A DNA stretch of 64,000 bases from Okapia johnstoni (taxonomy: Eukaryota; Chordata; Mammalia; Artiodactyla; Giraffidae). Each line of letters begins with the position of its first letter. Within the stretch, counting starts at the first letter, position 1. Under the pieces are notes generated by a model, which worked only from the letters and a program-made list of their open reading frames with translations, searched no databases and had not been told where the DNA came from. The stretch covers positions 5,622,001-5,686,000 of the forward strand of contig JAGTYA010000026.1 of NCBI GenBank assembly GCA_024291935.2, read 5' to 3'. Both the position numbers and the translations under genes were made by a program. Positions 12,128-22,688 of this stretch are shown piece by piece.

Positions 12128-12530
12128 TCTCATTCCTACCTCAGGGCTTTGCATTAACTGGTCCCTCAGCCTAGAGCTCTGCTGACCCAGATCTGGTCAC
12201 TCGAGCCCTTGAACTTCACAAGACTGGCTTCGCATCACTCAGGTCTCAGTTACAAAACACCATCTTCTCAGGGAGCCTTTATCAGTGACCCAAGCTCAAG
12301 GAGTGATCCCCACACTACAAGTATCTCATCCTCCTCTTAATTTCTTCCAAGTATTCAGCACTACCTGAAACCACAGTTATTTGGAAGTTCTAAAAAAGCT
12401 AGGCCCAAGTTAAGTGCCTGACACAGATTAAGCATTCAGCAAACATTTAAGTGAATGAATCTCCTGAATCAGAAAAGATGACTTGGAGAACGTCCTAAAT
12501 AGCAAAACATTTACAAGCTGTACTCCAACG
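12128..12530. other. Non-coding intronic sequence with weak L2/MIR-like blocks
   Basis: A 'catcttctcagggagccttt' block resembles L2 3' sequence, and the end ('aagcattcagcaaacattta') resembles an L2 or MIR tail. There is no coding content. Confidence 0.35.
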
Positions 12531-12965
12531 AAGTTGAAGAGGCAGTATATCTTAGACTGCTTACTATGAATTCTGGCTCTTTCCCTACTTAGCTGTATGC
12601 ATGCTTACTCACTCAGTAGTCTCCGACTCTCTGTGACCCCATGGGCTGTAGCCTGCCAGATTCCTCTGTCCACAGGATTCTCTAGGCAAGAATACTGGAG
12701 TGGGTTGTCATTCCCTTCTTCCAGGATCTTCCTGACCCAGGGTCTCCTGCACTGCAGGCGGATTCTTTACTGTCTGAGCCATTGGCTCACCTTACTTAGC
12801 TTTATAACCTCTGGTAAGTTACTTAACTGCACTATGCCTCCGTTTCCAAACCAGAAAATGGGAATCATAGAGCCTACCTCAAGGGGTTGCTGAAAATTAA
12901 ATTAGTTAATATATGTAAAATGCCAGGACCAAGCACACAATATACACTCAATTAATGTGTACTAC
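12531..12965 (+). repeat. MIR SINE split by a Bov-tA
   Basis: MIR sequence at about 12,531-12,594 continues at 12,793 to about 12,965 ('gtaagttacttaactgcact', 'ccagaaaatgggaatcatag', 'taatatatgtaaaatgccag'). The Bov-tA between the halves is flanked by the 9-bp repeat tacttagct at 12,586-12,594 and 12,793-12,801. Confidence 0.8.
12595..12792 (-). repeat. Bov-tA SINE inserted in the MIR
   Basis: Bov-A body plus reversed tRNA-like head. The ends are fixed by the duplicated tacttagct target site. The tRNA-like part is shortened (bases missing between the monomer and 'gggtctcctgcactgcaggc'). Confidence 0.9.
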
Positions 12966-13635
12966 TATCTATCAGACAGGACTTTCTCCCTCTGTTTAAA
13001 ATATACAAGGTGGCTTTTCTTTTATCTCATCCACTCCTTTTGGGGTTTTTTTCTTTTGCACACTGTGCAACTCCTATGGCATCTTTCACACAGTTTAAGA
13101 AATGTGAATGATACCCTCTGGAATTGTATAACATGGCAGCACCATCCCCATTTCCTAGCAACTCCCAGAATTGTGATTATCAAAAGAATAAGATGACCAA
13201 AAGAAAAAAAATAGAAACGTACTTTGGAAATGATTAAAATACTACAAAACAAGCACTATATTTACAAATCTACATTCTCTCGAAGTTACTGTCAAAAAAA
13301 AGGGGAGGGCTGGCTAGATGATACAAAAGAGTTTTGACCCAAAAGCATTTGTAACTTCTGAGATCCAGGGATATAAGGAAATGAATTAAGGTTGGGGCTA
13401 CCTTTAGTTCACACTGAGGGCCACAACCAGTTCATCAGATTGTTTTTCAGGAAGGGCTGTGGGTTATTCAGTCACAGGGTAATCAACAATATTTCAATAT
13501 TTGCTCGTGTCAACACCACACCTTTTATATTCTTTTTCTATTCTTCAAAGAGAGTATCAAAACATTTATTATAACTTTATTATTGATCTCAAGACAGTGA
13601 GTATTTACTTTGGTTACCCACATTAGTTGATCTTA
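12966..13635. other. Unassigned intronic sequence
   Basis: No exon, RNA gene or confident repeat was seen. Confidence 0.4.
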
Positions 13636-13638
13636 GAA

Positions 13639-13845
13639 TAAGTGAAGTGAAGTGAAGTGAAAGTTGCTCAGTCGTGTCCAACTCTTTGTGATCCCATGGA
13701 CTGTACCCTTCCAGGCTCCTCTGTCCATGGGATTCTCCAGGCAAGAATACTAGAGTGGGTAGCCATTCCCTTCTCCAGGGAATCTTCCTAACCCAGGTCT
13801 CCCACATTGCAAGGTGGATTCTTTACCATCTGAGCCACCGGGGAA
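13639..13845 (-). repeat. Bov-tA SINE
   Basis: Begins on the plus strand with a (gtgaa)n-type run (gtgaagtgaagtgaagtgaa), then the Bov-A body and the reversed tRNA-like head ending 'atctgagccaccgggg'. Confidence 0.9.
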
Positions 13846-14658
13846 TAAGTTAAAAGGAGTAATAAATCTACCCCTAGGTTGAGGACTTGTCATGACCATG
13901 AAGTTACTTCTGTGACAATTCAACAACAACAAGAAAACCATTTCATGCTTATTTGGGCAAAGCCCTGAGAAACGCAATCTTGAGATGATTTTGAGATGTT
14001 TTGTGTTGGACTTAAACCTCTAAGATTAACAGCAGATAATCAGGATGGAGACCCAGAACCCATCGACTGAATCTCTCTCTTTAAATCTGAGTTTTCAAAC
14101 TCCCACTATTAACACTGGATTAACTCTCTTGTAGGAAATGTTTAACAGCATGTTTTAACAGCATCCCTAGTCTCTACTCACTAAAATATCAGTAGTACGC
14201 CCCTAGTCTGACAATCAAAAATGTCTCCAGATATTGCCAAATATCCCCCCTGACAGGGCACAAATCACCCCCAGCTGAGAATCTCTGCTTTAAATAAATC
14301 TGTCCCATCTGTCTAAAATATCCACCAATATTCTCACTTCCGTCTTTTAAAAACCCTCCCACTGATCTTCCTGATAATCGAGATAATCCCAGAGTCCACC
14401 TTAATTCATTTGTCTTTGCCTCCCGAATCCTCAGAATTCACTTAGCAGTACAACTCCCTCAATAACAAGTCAGTTGTCTTGTTCAAAACTCGAGTTGGTA
14501 ATGCAGTTGGTGCGAGGCCTCCGGGCTCAGATCCCCAGTCAGGCACCCTCTTTCATCCAAATGCACCGCCGTCCAGCAGCAGTAAGCTTTATTAGTCCTT
14601 CATTGCCCGAGTGTCTTGCTTCTATCCTTCCCTTCCATTTCCACTATCTACACCCCAA
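13846..14658. other. Unassigned intronic sequence
   Basis: Nothing recognised with confidence. The block at about 14,200-14,300 ('tccagatattgccaaatatc ... cagctgagaatctctgcttt') looks like an old DNA-transposon or MIR remnant but is too diverged to name. Confidence 0.35.
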
Positions 14659-14855
14659 AGCGGTGGTGCTGAAGCATCTGCATACATCAACACCACCTGG
14701 CTTGTTAAAAACACAGGTCGCTGGGCCTCAGCTCCAGAGTTTCTGATCCAGCAAGAATGGGACAGGGTCCAAAAATAAGCATTTCTAAGCAGCTCCCAGA
14801 TACACAGATAAGGTCTACCTTGCTGGTAAGGGGACCACAGTTTGAGAACCAGTGC
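14659..14855 (+). repeat. MER5A-like hAT (Charlie) fragment
   Basis: The order 'caccacctggcttgttaaaa', 'ctccagagtttctgatccag', 'aagcatttctaagcagctcc', 'ggaccacagtttgagaacca' matches MER5A from start to terminal repeat. Confidence 0.8.
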
Positions 14856-15654
14856 ACTTGAGTGCAGGTACCTATCACCTCAAGAGGTAATCTATTTTAA
14901 TCCTCTTTTAGACACCTTCCTGACATAAAACTACAAAAATATTACTCCTACAACACCACTCTGATCAAATCAGTGTTCAATTAAAAACAAACCATAACTC
15001 TGTTTTCCATACCCAGCTTTCATAAATGTTTAAATGTGTTCCCTACATTATCAACACTACCTCCCAAAACAAATCTTCTACTTTAGTCCTATTAACCTAA
15101 CAGCTTATCAGACCCCCCCACTCCATAGTAAGGCTTATGCTATCTTTACCTCCTGCAAGGCCACCCTCTTCCCTCCTCCTCTCTACCTACCTGAAGGAGG
15201 CCTTCACCACTGTATTTGTCAAAACCACTGGTTTGGTCACTATCTGCTGCCTTTTATCTTTATGCTTTAAGTTTTTACCAAGTACTCACAGATAGAGAAA
15301 ACCCCCAAGAACCTAAAATTTAAAACAGAAAACAATGATATGAGTGACATGCATAAATAAAAGGCTTGACATACATACAAACTGCACAGATATTGCTATT
15401 TTAATAGACCAAGTGCAATAAGTTCAGAATTGACAAAAAAAGAAAGAACACATCAACTTTTAAAAAACATGATCAAACGTTGGCTGTCAAGTATTTGTAG
15501 CCAGCTCATTTAGGATGTTAAGTAGTAATTTGTTAGGAAAGATACTGCAAAAGTAGCCTCAAAAAAAAGATAAAGTACTCAGTTTACAACTTCCTACAAC
15601 AGGAGTACCTATTTGTTTTCTGTGTGAAATACACTGCAAGAGAGATGATAAGGA

Positions 15655-15885
15655 GTGAAAGGGGAAACAGGGTTCAAGGTCTGGCTCCACCGCTTACCAA
15701 CTTTGTGATCCTGGTCAAGTCAAGGCAGCTCCCTAGGGCTCTATTTCCATAATAAAAACATTAAGGTTTAAAATTATATCATCTACCTTACAGGGTTGTT
15801 TTGAGGATTAAATAAGGTAACGTGTTTGAAAGAACCTGGCCTAGTACCTAACACATGATAAATGTTTACTGAATTTTAACCTCTG
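15655..15885 (+). repeat. MIR SINE
   Basis: Order seen: 'ggctccaccgcttaccaact', 'gtgatcctggtcaagtcaag', 'tacagggttgttttgaggat', 'ggcctagtacctaacacatg', 'ataaatgtttactgaatttt'. Confidence 0.8.
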
Positions 15886-18800
15886 TTGATAGGAAAGCAC
15901 AATGCAAAAACACAGTATTATCCCAAAAGTGAGACCAAGAGAGCAAATTAATAAAACCTGACTAAGGATGTCCATTTCTCAAGAGGAAAAATCAAGAGAG
16001 ACATAAAAGAAGAATGTTATGTCCCTCTGCATGGTATATACCAAATGTATCCATTCCCCAACTTAATAGTCAAAACCAAGACTTGAGAGTAACACAACCA
16101 CCATCACTTTCAACTTGACAACCATAAGCTTGTCTTAAAAGTCAGCAAACACCTTAACATAGAAGGTTTAGGCCACGATTTGAGGAAGAACTTAAAATTC
16201 AGACTGAGCTTTTACAGTTAACTAATATTTTACAGTTAACTAATCTTATTTGTTGTAGTGGCCTAAATACTATAAATGTGTTCATGTGGCATGTGTGCTA
16301 AACATTTAAGTTTTCATTTGTTAGAGCTTAGGCATTCTGGTTCTTATGTATATACTACAGAACCCAAAACCCCAACAGTGTGTTCATCCCTGTACACCAA
16401 ACTCTCCTCTATTCTTATCTATTCCTAGCAGTCAAGAAAACTCATAGCACAAAGAAGTATTTATGAAGGGTTTCCACAATATCAACAAATACTTACTGAG
16501 CCTTTTCTATATATTGCAGACTGAGACTACTTTCTTCTCTCTTTTTGAGGCTACTTATTAAGCACTTTCTATCTGTCAGGCACTATCCAAAGCATCTAGT
16601 AGATACCACAAACAAAAACAAAGTCCCAAATCTCAAGGAGCTTATACTATAGCAGAGATATATGCACAAACAAACTTAAGTATGATAGTGATGAATGCTC
16701 AGCAAAATAAAACAAGTAATAGGGCTTAAATACATCCCTCATTCTGGGTCTCCAAAATACAGGTCGCTGTGGAAGACTGATGCTTAAGTATAAAGAATTA
16801 GCTCCCTCATCATCTGCATTTTGAATACCAAAAATACGCAACAAGATTTTCCTATATTACTAGGAAACAGACTGCAACAATGTATTCTTTCATCAATAGA
16901 AACTGACAGTTAAGTCTAATGGAATAATTATAAATAAGCAAATTCAACAATTTAGACCATGCTGTAATTTTTTTAATTGTTAACAAGCTATGGAAAAAAT
17001 TGGCTTAAAATTAGGTTTTTGTGTTGCCTAGTCTATTCCTGGCCAGAAAAACCTTAGAGAGGGTACACTCATAGTGGGCCTATTTGTAAAAGGGTTAATC
17101 TGTTTATTGCTTCTGAATCTGGAGATACAATTTTAAGGATAACCCAAAGAAAGGTGAGACTATCATAAGGGCTTGATACCCTCAGTTTCCTGCAACAGAT
17201 AAATGATTTAGCTATTTCAGAGAAAATCATACATAAGGCACATTAACAGGATTGAGCATCTAATAGTGTAATAACATCCTTTAGAAAATCTCTTAATCTT
17301 ATCATCAACATTGACAAGCAAGCTGAATTCTCAAGTAAATCAGCATCTTTCCCTTCAGATAACAGTACTAGCTAAAGTCAAGAGAAAAAAGTATTCAGAA
17401 ATATAAAAGAGAAAAAAGTATAACTTCTTTTACCCTGAAGCATACTGTCTGAAGTATACTGTCTTTGCTTTCTTTTTACACTAATTTAGTTGTTCATTTG
17501 TTTCTGCAATTGCCTTTGGCAGAGGCTAGTGAATTTTTTCCATACCAAGTGTAACTACACCTTACTCATTTCCTTTAATGCACATTATTTTGCCCTTGAC
17601 TTTCTATGCAATAGCAAGAACTACTCAGAATTGGTGTGACTTCAAAAACCTAGAAGATCATCAACTACAATTGCTAAGGATTTAACTAATATTTTAGACT
17701 AAGAAACCCTAAAAGACTATGTAGAACATTCCCTGTAGATGAACGCTTAAATATACATGGCTGTGACAAGCATTCAAAACTGCTCCAACACTTTGGCTCC
17801 TGAAACCAAATTAAGGAACAAAACTTCCATAATTAGTACCTGACAATGTCTCTCAGTAAAGTCCTACATCCAAATTTACTAGAAATACAAAAAGAAATCA
17901 TCTTTACCTCAGGACAACCAAATATCCACCCATCACCAAAACTGAAGGTTCTATTCCTCTCACCTTAAGATCTCCTTAGGGATGTCAACTTGCCATGGAG
18001 AGCTATCTGCCTTTCTTCTAGAAATCTATACACAAAACTACTAATATTTTCATTAAAAACAAAATATTTTCATTAAAAACATACATACCATCTTCAAAGG
18101 TGTAATTCTCCTCCACAAATACTAGTTTGACAAAAGAAAAACCAATTTTTAAAAACTATTTCCAATTTTTTAAAAGATGACTTGTCACAAAGATGATATA
18201 AACATCATAATTTATCTCACCAAATCCAAGTCAGTTAAAAGCATTAAAGAGGATCTATTCAATCATGAATAATACACATTCTTATTAGTAAGGATACAAC
18301 TTTTTTTTTTTTTAAGGTACGTGAAAGGTTCTCAATACAAAGAAGTCTTGTTCCAACATGAGTCTGGACTCAGACTGTTAATACTGGTACTACATTTTTC
18401 TCTCCCAAGAAGCTATTTTGAAGATATGTCACAGAGGGACTACCATTTAGAGTCTTCCTCTAAAACAATATGGAAGTAAAACCCGGTAACACTATAATCA
18501 ATGTACTAGGTGATCAATTTGACAAACACATAGCATGACAGCAAAGTTTAATCACAAAGCCAAGTCAGCATGCCTGTCATTTATTCTCTTTCACACTTTA
18601 TGTTCCATGGCCAGTGACTGCAAAGCAAAACTAAATTCTATACTCTGACCTACTTTAAAGAGACACAGTGTTATAACTACTGTAAAAATCAGCCTTTATG
18701 TCTTCATGTTAGTCTTAAAATTCCTCAAATAACTAACTTAATACAGAATTCTGTAATGTGTTTGACACAGAGCCATTGAGAGCTTGGTAGGCACTCTGCC

Positions 18801-20490
18801 ATTCAAATAAGCCACCAACATCATATCAAAAGTTATGTTATGGAAGGGATTTACACTTTAGATATAATTTTAGATGTAATTTTAAAAAGGAAAACAAACA
18901 TCAGTCACTCTAAACTCCACGATTATTACCCAAAATTATAAGAAAGATTCTCCCCAAATTTGTGCTTTATCCTCTTACACAACACTTTTACAAAAGCACA
19001 AACCAGAAGGAAAAATATGCTAGATAAAAAAAGGTTAATGTGTGCAACAGGTAGCAATCATTTTACAATTAAAAAAAAAAAAAGCTTACTAGGACAAAAA
19101 TCACACTTACCACTAACCTTCCTACCTTGTTAAACAATGTGAAAACTTGTTTTGAAAGACTAGATCCCAAGATCTCTTATTTACAAAACAGTTCAGCAAT
19201 CCTACCAGTTGACATGATAAAAACGAACTCCAAATAGCAGTAACTAACTGGGAAAAAGAGTTTTGCAGCATCTTCTTTCTTTTCCCAAAGAAAAATTGAA
19301 TTCAAGAAATGTCAAAACAAAAAATAAATCCTAAATGTACAAAATTCCACTAATGATATACTTTATTTATAAAAGTTGGAGATAAAAGAATTATAATCTC
19401 AACAGATTGGGAGACAAGATGTAAATCTCTGAAATAAGGTTTACCAGAACATTATTGCCTACTGGACATATTAATACTTGCCAACATACACCACACCTTT
19501 TCAACAGTCACATTAAGGCGGTGGGGGGTGGGGAAGAACAGCCTATTCTCAAAGAGTCTGGAGATCATCAGAAAAAGCTTTAGAGAATCATTCTTTTTTC
19601 CTCCAAATTCAGTCTAAAATACAGAGCTAAGTAAAACCAGCATAAATTCCTTTAGTTAATCTTCTAAGTCTTTCAGTTCACCAAATTTACATAATACAGA
19701 CAGTTCTGTGGCTTTCTTCATTCCCCACTCTACAAACATAAATTCAAAATTCTGAAATGAATATATGGTGAGTATTAATAAAGCTCTCTTTGACTAAGAA
19801 AAACAAAAATCAAATTCTTTAACTCCAGCAGGGAAACCCTGAGAGGAAAACAGGGCCTAAAGGACAAAGTATCCACATGCAGACACAAGCTAATTCCCTC
19901 CAAATCATTACTAAGTAGAAATTTATTTCCATAAGAGAGATCACATACATCCCTCCCAAAATACAAAATACAGAACTTTATCAGCATCCGGTATTCTACC
20001 TTCTCTCAATCAATACCCTTCAACACTATCAATGTTGATTTGTGTTTTAAAAAAAAAAAAAAATCTTAGTTCTACTCCCCAGCTCAAAGCCGCATATCTT
20101 GGTACACCATAATCTAAAAACAATTAAACAGAACTATCCATCCTCAAACAGCTTTGTCCCTAAAATTTACATTCTAATCTAAATCAATCAATTAGATTTA
20201 TTACAATTTCAGTATTTTGAAATTAGGAATCCCTGTCACGCTGTAATTCACAAAATCGTGTGATTTACAATCGCTTTGGCAGAAGTTAAAGGCTATCTAT
20301 ACATTCATTTCCAAATAGGATGACTATTACAACTGTAACTACTTGGCCTAAAACCCATATGAGATATTAATACATCTTCCCTCCTCTGGGGCAGAGAAAA
20401 GCCACCTGAAAAGTTTTAATCACAGTATGTTCACAAATGGAAACAAAATAGTTATTCTGCTTCAAAACTGAAGGAAAAAAACCAGACAAG
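15886..20490. other. 4.6 kb of KDM2A intron with little recognisable repeat content
   Basis: This is the longest stretch in the window without a recognisable ruminant SINE or LINE. It is AT-rich with short homopolymer runs (T run near 18,301-18,313; A run near 19,070-19,083; A run near 20,050-20,063). No exon, RNA gene or long open frame was seen. I could not test it for sequence conservation. Confidence 0.5.
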
Positions 20491-20501
20491 TAAATACTAA
20501 C

Positions 20502-20543
20502 CAATCTCTGGCTGTAACGGATCCTTTCTTCTTCGGGTTCCAT
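20502..20543 (-). CDS. KDM2A: KDM2A first coding exon (N-terminal 14 codons)
   Basis: Read on the minus strand, ATG at 20,543-20,541 opens 14 codons giving MEPEEERIRYSQRL, the N-terminus of lysine demethylase 2A (FBXL11). This JmjC-domain, CXXC, PHD and F-box protein removes methyl groups from H3K36 at CpG islands in the nucleus; that function is family knowledge, since no catalytic domain lies here. The exon ends in phase 0 at 20,502 with the donor GTTAGT at 20,501-20,496. Upstream, a pyrimidine-rich stretch and 'aacag' give an acceptor, so the exon probably starts at 20,554 with 11 bases of 5' UTR. The CpG island 2 kb upstream and RHOD further upstream in the same orientation match the known gene order. 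The remaining exons are off the left edge. Confidence 0.9.
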
Positions 20544-20554
20544 CTCTCACTCTT
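20544..20554 (-). other. KDM2A: KDM2A 5' UTR part of the start exon
   Basis: The bases between the inferred acceptor (AG at 20,556-20,555) and the ATG. An acceptor further upstream is possible, so the upper boundary is less certain than the coding part. Confidence 0.55.
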
Positions 20555-21900
20555 CTGTTGAAATTGCAGAAAGAAAGCACTCCAGGGCTGCCTTCCTCTT
20601 CCTCCTTAGGAACCAGATTGCAACACTGAAGAATGATAGGAGCAGAGATGAGAACTCATCCTCGAACTCGAGCTTTTTTTCCCCGGAATGAAGTATTGAG
20701 GATATGTGTAAGTTACAGTTTTCCTAAGAAACCTGGCTCCTCTTCATCAGTTTGGGAACTCTCAGCTTTGGGGCAAGTGGTTCCAAACCAAGATCAACAA
20801 TCACATTACAACTGTCTGAGGCCTATAGGCAAAAGAAGATGGTTTCAGTTCCTTACAGTCGGGCTACACCACTTGTTTCTCCCCACAGGATTACAATAGG
20901 CAAGACTCCCCTTCATAGCAAAATTAGCAAACAAAAAAAAAAAAAAAAAAAAAAAAAAGCGGCGGGGGGGGGGGTAGGACTCTTCTCTCCTAGAGCTGAC
21001 CAGGTAAAGCAGGCACTGAACTAATCCAGATCCTAACCAAAATAGTTCTTTCACCCGTAATTAGAAAAGGACAGACTAACTACATAAAGAGAACAAGGAA
21101 TGAGGATTGAAATGAAGACTACAAAACAATTTCCTATACACCTCTAGCAAAATCCGTATACAATCGTCGCCGTCCTTCCTAAACTCCCCGGATCTTTTCA
21201 GTCCCAAACCAACCCTCCACCCCAACACAAGATGCGTGCAACTCTGAAGCAAATTCAAGAGAGTTGCAAATCAGAAACAAAAATTGATCAGATCTTTCCG
21301 TTTAAAGAAATAAAATAAGCGATTTTGCTTAGACATTTAAGTCAAATTCATCTTTTCCAAACATTATAGACTGGTTTGCGCGACAGTCGATCCCTAATAC
21401 CAAGGTTTTTCTTTTTCCTCAATAATTCTCAGGGATAATGGCTTCCACAGAGAATGCCGATTTTTTTTTTCTTTCCTGTAACTACATTATGGCCACGTTA
21501 AGAGCATCCTTTCAAAACTGCTACGAGACCAGAGGACCCGATGACACAGTTTGCAATAGCAGTTCGTGGCAGAGCCCTCCTGGAGGAAGCCCTCGACCCA
21601 AGTCGGGAGGCAACCGTGCTTGCACCCCCTGGGCGAGGACAGCCCGGGCTTGGGAACAGTCAGGGCCAGAGAAGGAAAAAAATGGCAAATCTCGCCGGGT
21701 TCCCCCCGGGAAAGGCGTTTCAGTGGTTCGTTCACCCACCAGAAAAAGAAATAGAAACTTTACATTAAGTCTGGAGATAACACAACGAACCAAAACTTCC
21801 AAAGGGGGAGGGGGGTCAACGATAGGAGGGGGAAATCTCACCGGGGATTTTGCTCGTGAGTTCTTGTCCAAGTGAGAAGTGAAAGATTCCAAAAACTGAG
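20555..21900 (-). other. KDM2A: KDM2A intron 1, minimum extent
   Basis: This lies between the promoter CpG island and the start exon. A strong-looking minus-strand donor (CCG followed by GTGAGA) is near 21,835-21,842, and weaker ones occur in the island, so the exact exon 1 boundary is not settled. No interspersed repeat was recognised. The A26-G11 tract is entered separately. Confidence 0.5.
20933..20974. repeat. A26 / G11 homopolymer pair
   Basis: 26 consecutive A (20,933-20,958), then gcggc, then 11 consecutive G (20,964-20,974), within KDM2A intron 1. It is probably length-variable and prone to sequencing error. Confidence 0.9.
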
Positions 21901-22545
21901 AGGAAAAATTAAATCCCCAACGTCGTCTTCGGTTTTTTTTTTTTCCGTGGATCAATCCAGTATCCAGAGGGTCAGAGCGACCCGGAAAAGAGAGGAAACA
22001 GTTGCTGAATCAAACCTCCTCTTCTGGCTTTGGAGACTGGGAGTCGGAGGCGTCAGGAGAGGGGAGCGCGACCCCTCGGCGCCGAGCCCGGGGCGCCCCC
22101 GCCTCCCCCGGGCGAGCGGTCAGCAGCCCGAGCCCAAGCCCCGGACCAGCCCCGGCCGCGGGGAGCGCCCTCTTCGCCGTGCCCTCGGCGAGCAGCCGTT
22201 CGGCCGCCTCCGGAGCCCGGGAGCGACGGCCGATCAGCTGAGACCGGCCAACCCGAGGCTGCCCCGCGCCGCCCCGGCCCCCCGGAACGCGGGCCCCGGC
22301 CCCGGGGGCCGGAGAGGGCGGGAGCGGCGCGGCGCGCCGGGCTGGGGGCCCCGGGTCCCCTCGCGTCTCCCCCTCAGCCCGAGCTCCGCGCTGCGGGACG
22401 AGCCCCCGGCTACTCCCCAGTCGCAGAGGAAGGATTCCGGGGGATGGGCCCCCTTGGCGTTGCCCCTCCTCCCGGAGCGCCCCCTGCCCAGGATAGACAG
22501 AGCGGCGACAGGCCCAGCCGCTGGGAAGGTGCTCTGCGAGCCGCA

Positions 22546-22566
22546 GCCGCCGCCGCCGCCGCCGCC
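22546..22566 (-). repeat. (GGC)7 repeat in the probable KDM2A 5' UTR
   Basis: Seven perfect GCC units on the plus strand (GGC in the direction of KDM2A transcription), extended by near-repeats (gctgccg) beyond. Confidence 0.85.
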
Positions 22567-22620
22567 GCTGCCGGGGAGGGGTGTTGTTTCCCTCACACAG
22601 GAGGAGCCGCTGAAGCAGCC

Positions 22621-22631
22621 GCCGCCATTTT
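22621..22631 (-). promoter_or_regulatory. YY1-type element (AAAATGGCGGC)
   Basis: On the minus strand the sequence is AAAATGGCGGC, the extended YY1 core (AANATGGCGGC) usually found just downstream of start sites in CpG-island promoters. Its orientation agrees with KDM2A transcription. The ATG in it is not the KDM2A start. Confidence 0.7.
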
Positions 22632-22675
22632 GAACCCGTCAGACTCTCACATACACACAGCTCCTCCGCGGCGCA

Positions 22676-22688
22676 CTGCGCAGGCGCC
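22676..22688. promoter_or_regulatory. NRF-1-like site
   Basis: CTGCGCAGGCGCC, close to the NRF-1 consensus (YGCGCAYGCGCR), about 50 bases upstream of the YY1 element. A second GC-rich site with a GCGCACGCGC core lies near 22,826-22,835. Confidence 0.5.

Larger units (their letters stand above)
1..20501 (-). other. KDM2A: KDM2A intron following the first coding exon (partial)
   Basis: Everything left of the donor at 20,500-20,501 (minus strand) should be the intron after the KDM2A start exon. I looked on the minus strand for the next coding segment of KDM2A (an RGTMRRR-type basic stretch followed by an acidic stretch) and did not see it, so the next exon probably lies beyond the left edge. 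The intron is AT-rich and carries the repeats listed separately. I see no second gene, RNA gene or conserved coding block in it. Intron identity is inferred from the exon call. Confidence 0.8.

Noticed and set aside
16647..16844. Minus-strand frame with an acidic stretch considered as the second KDM2A coding exon
   Set aside because: The residues do not match KDM2A, and splice sites in the right phase are lacking.
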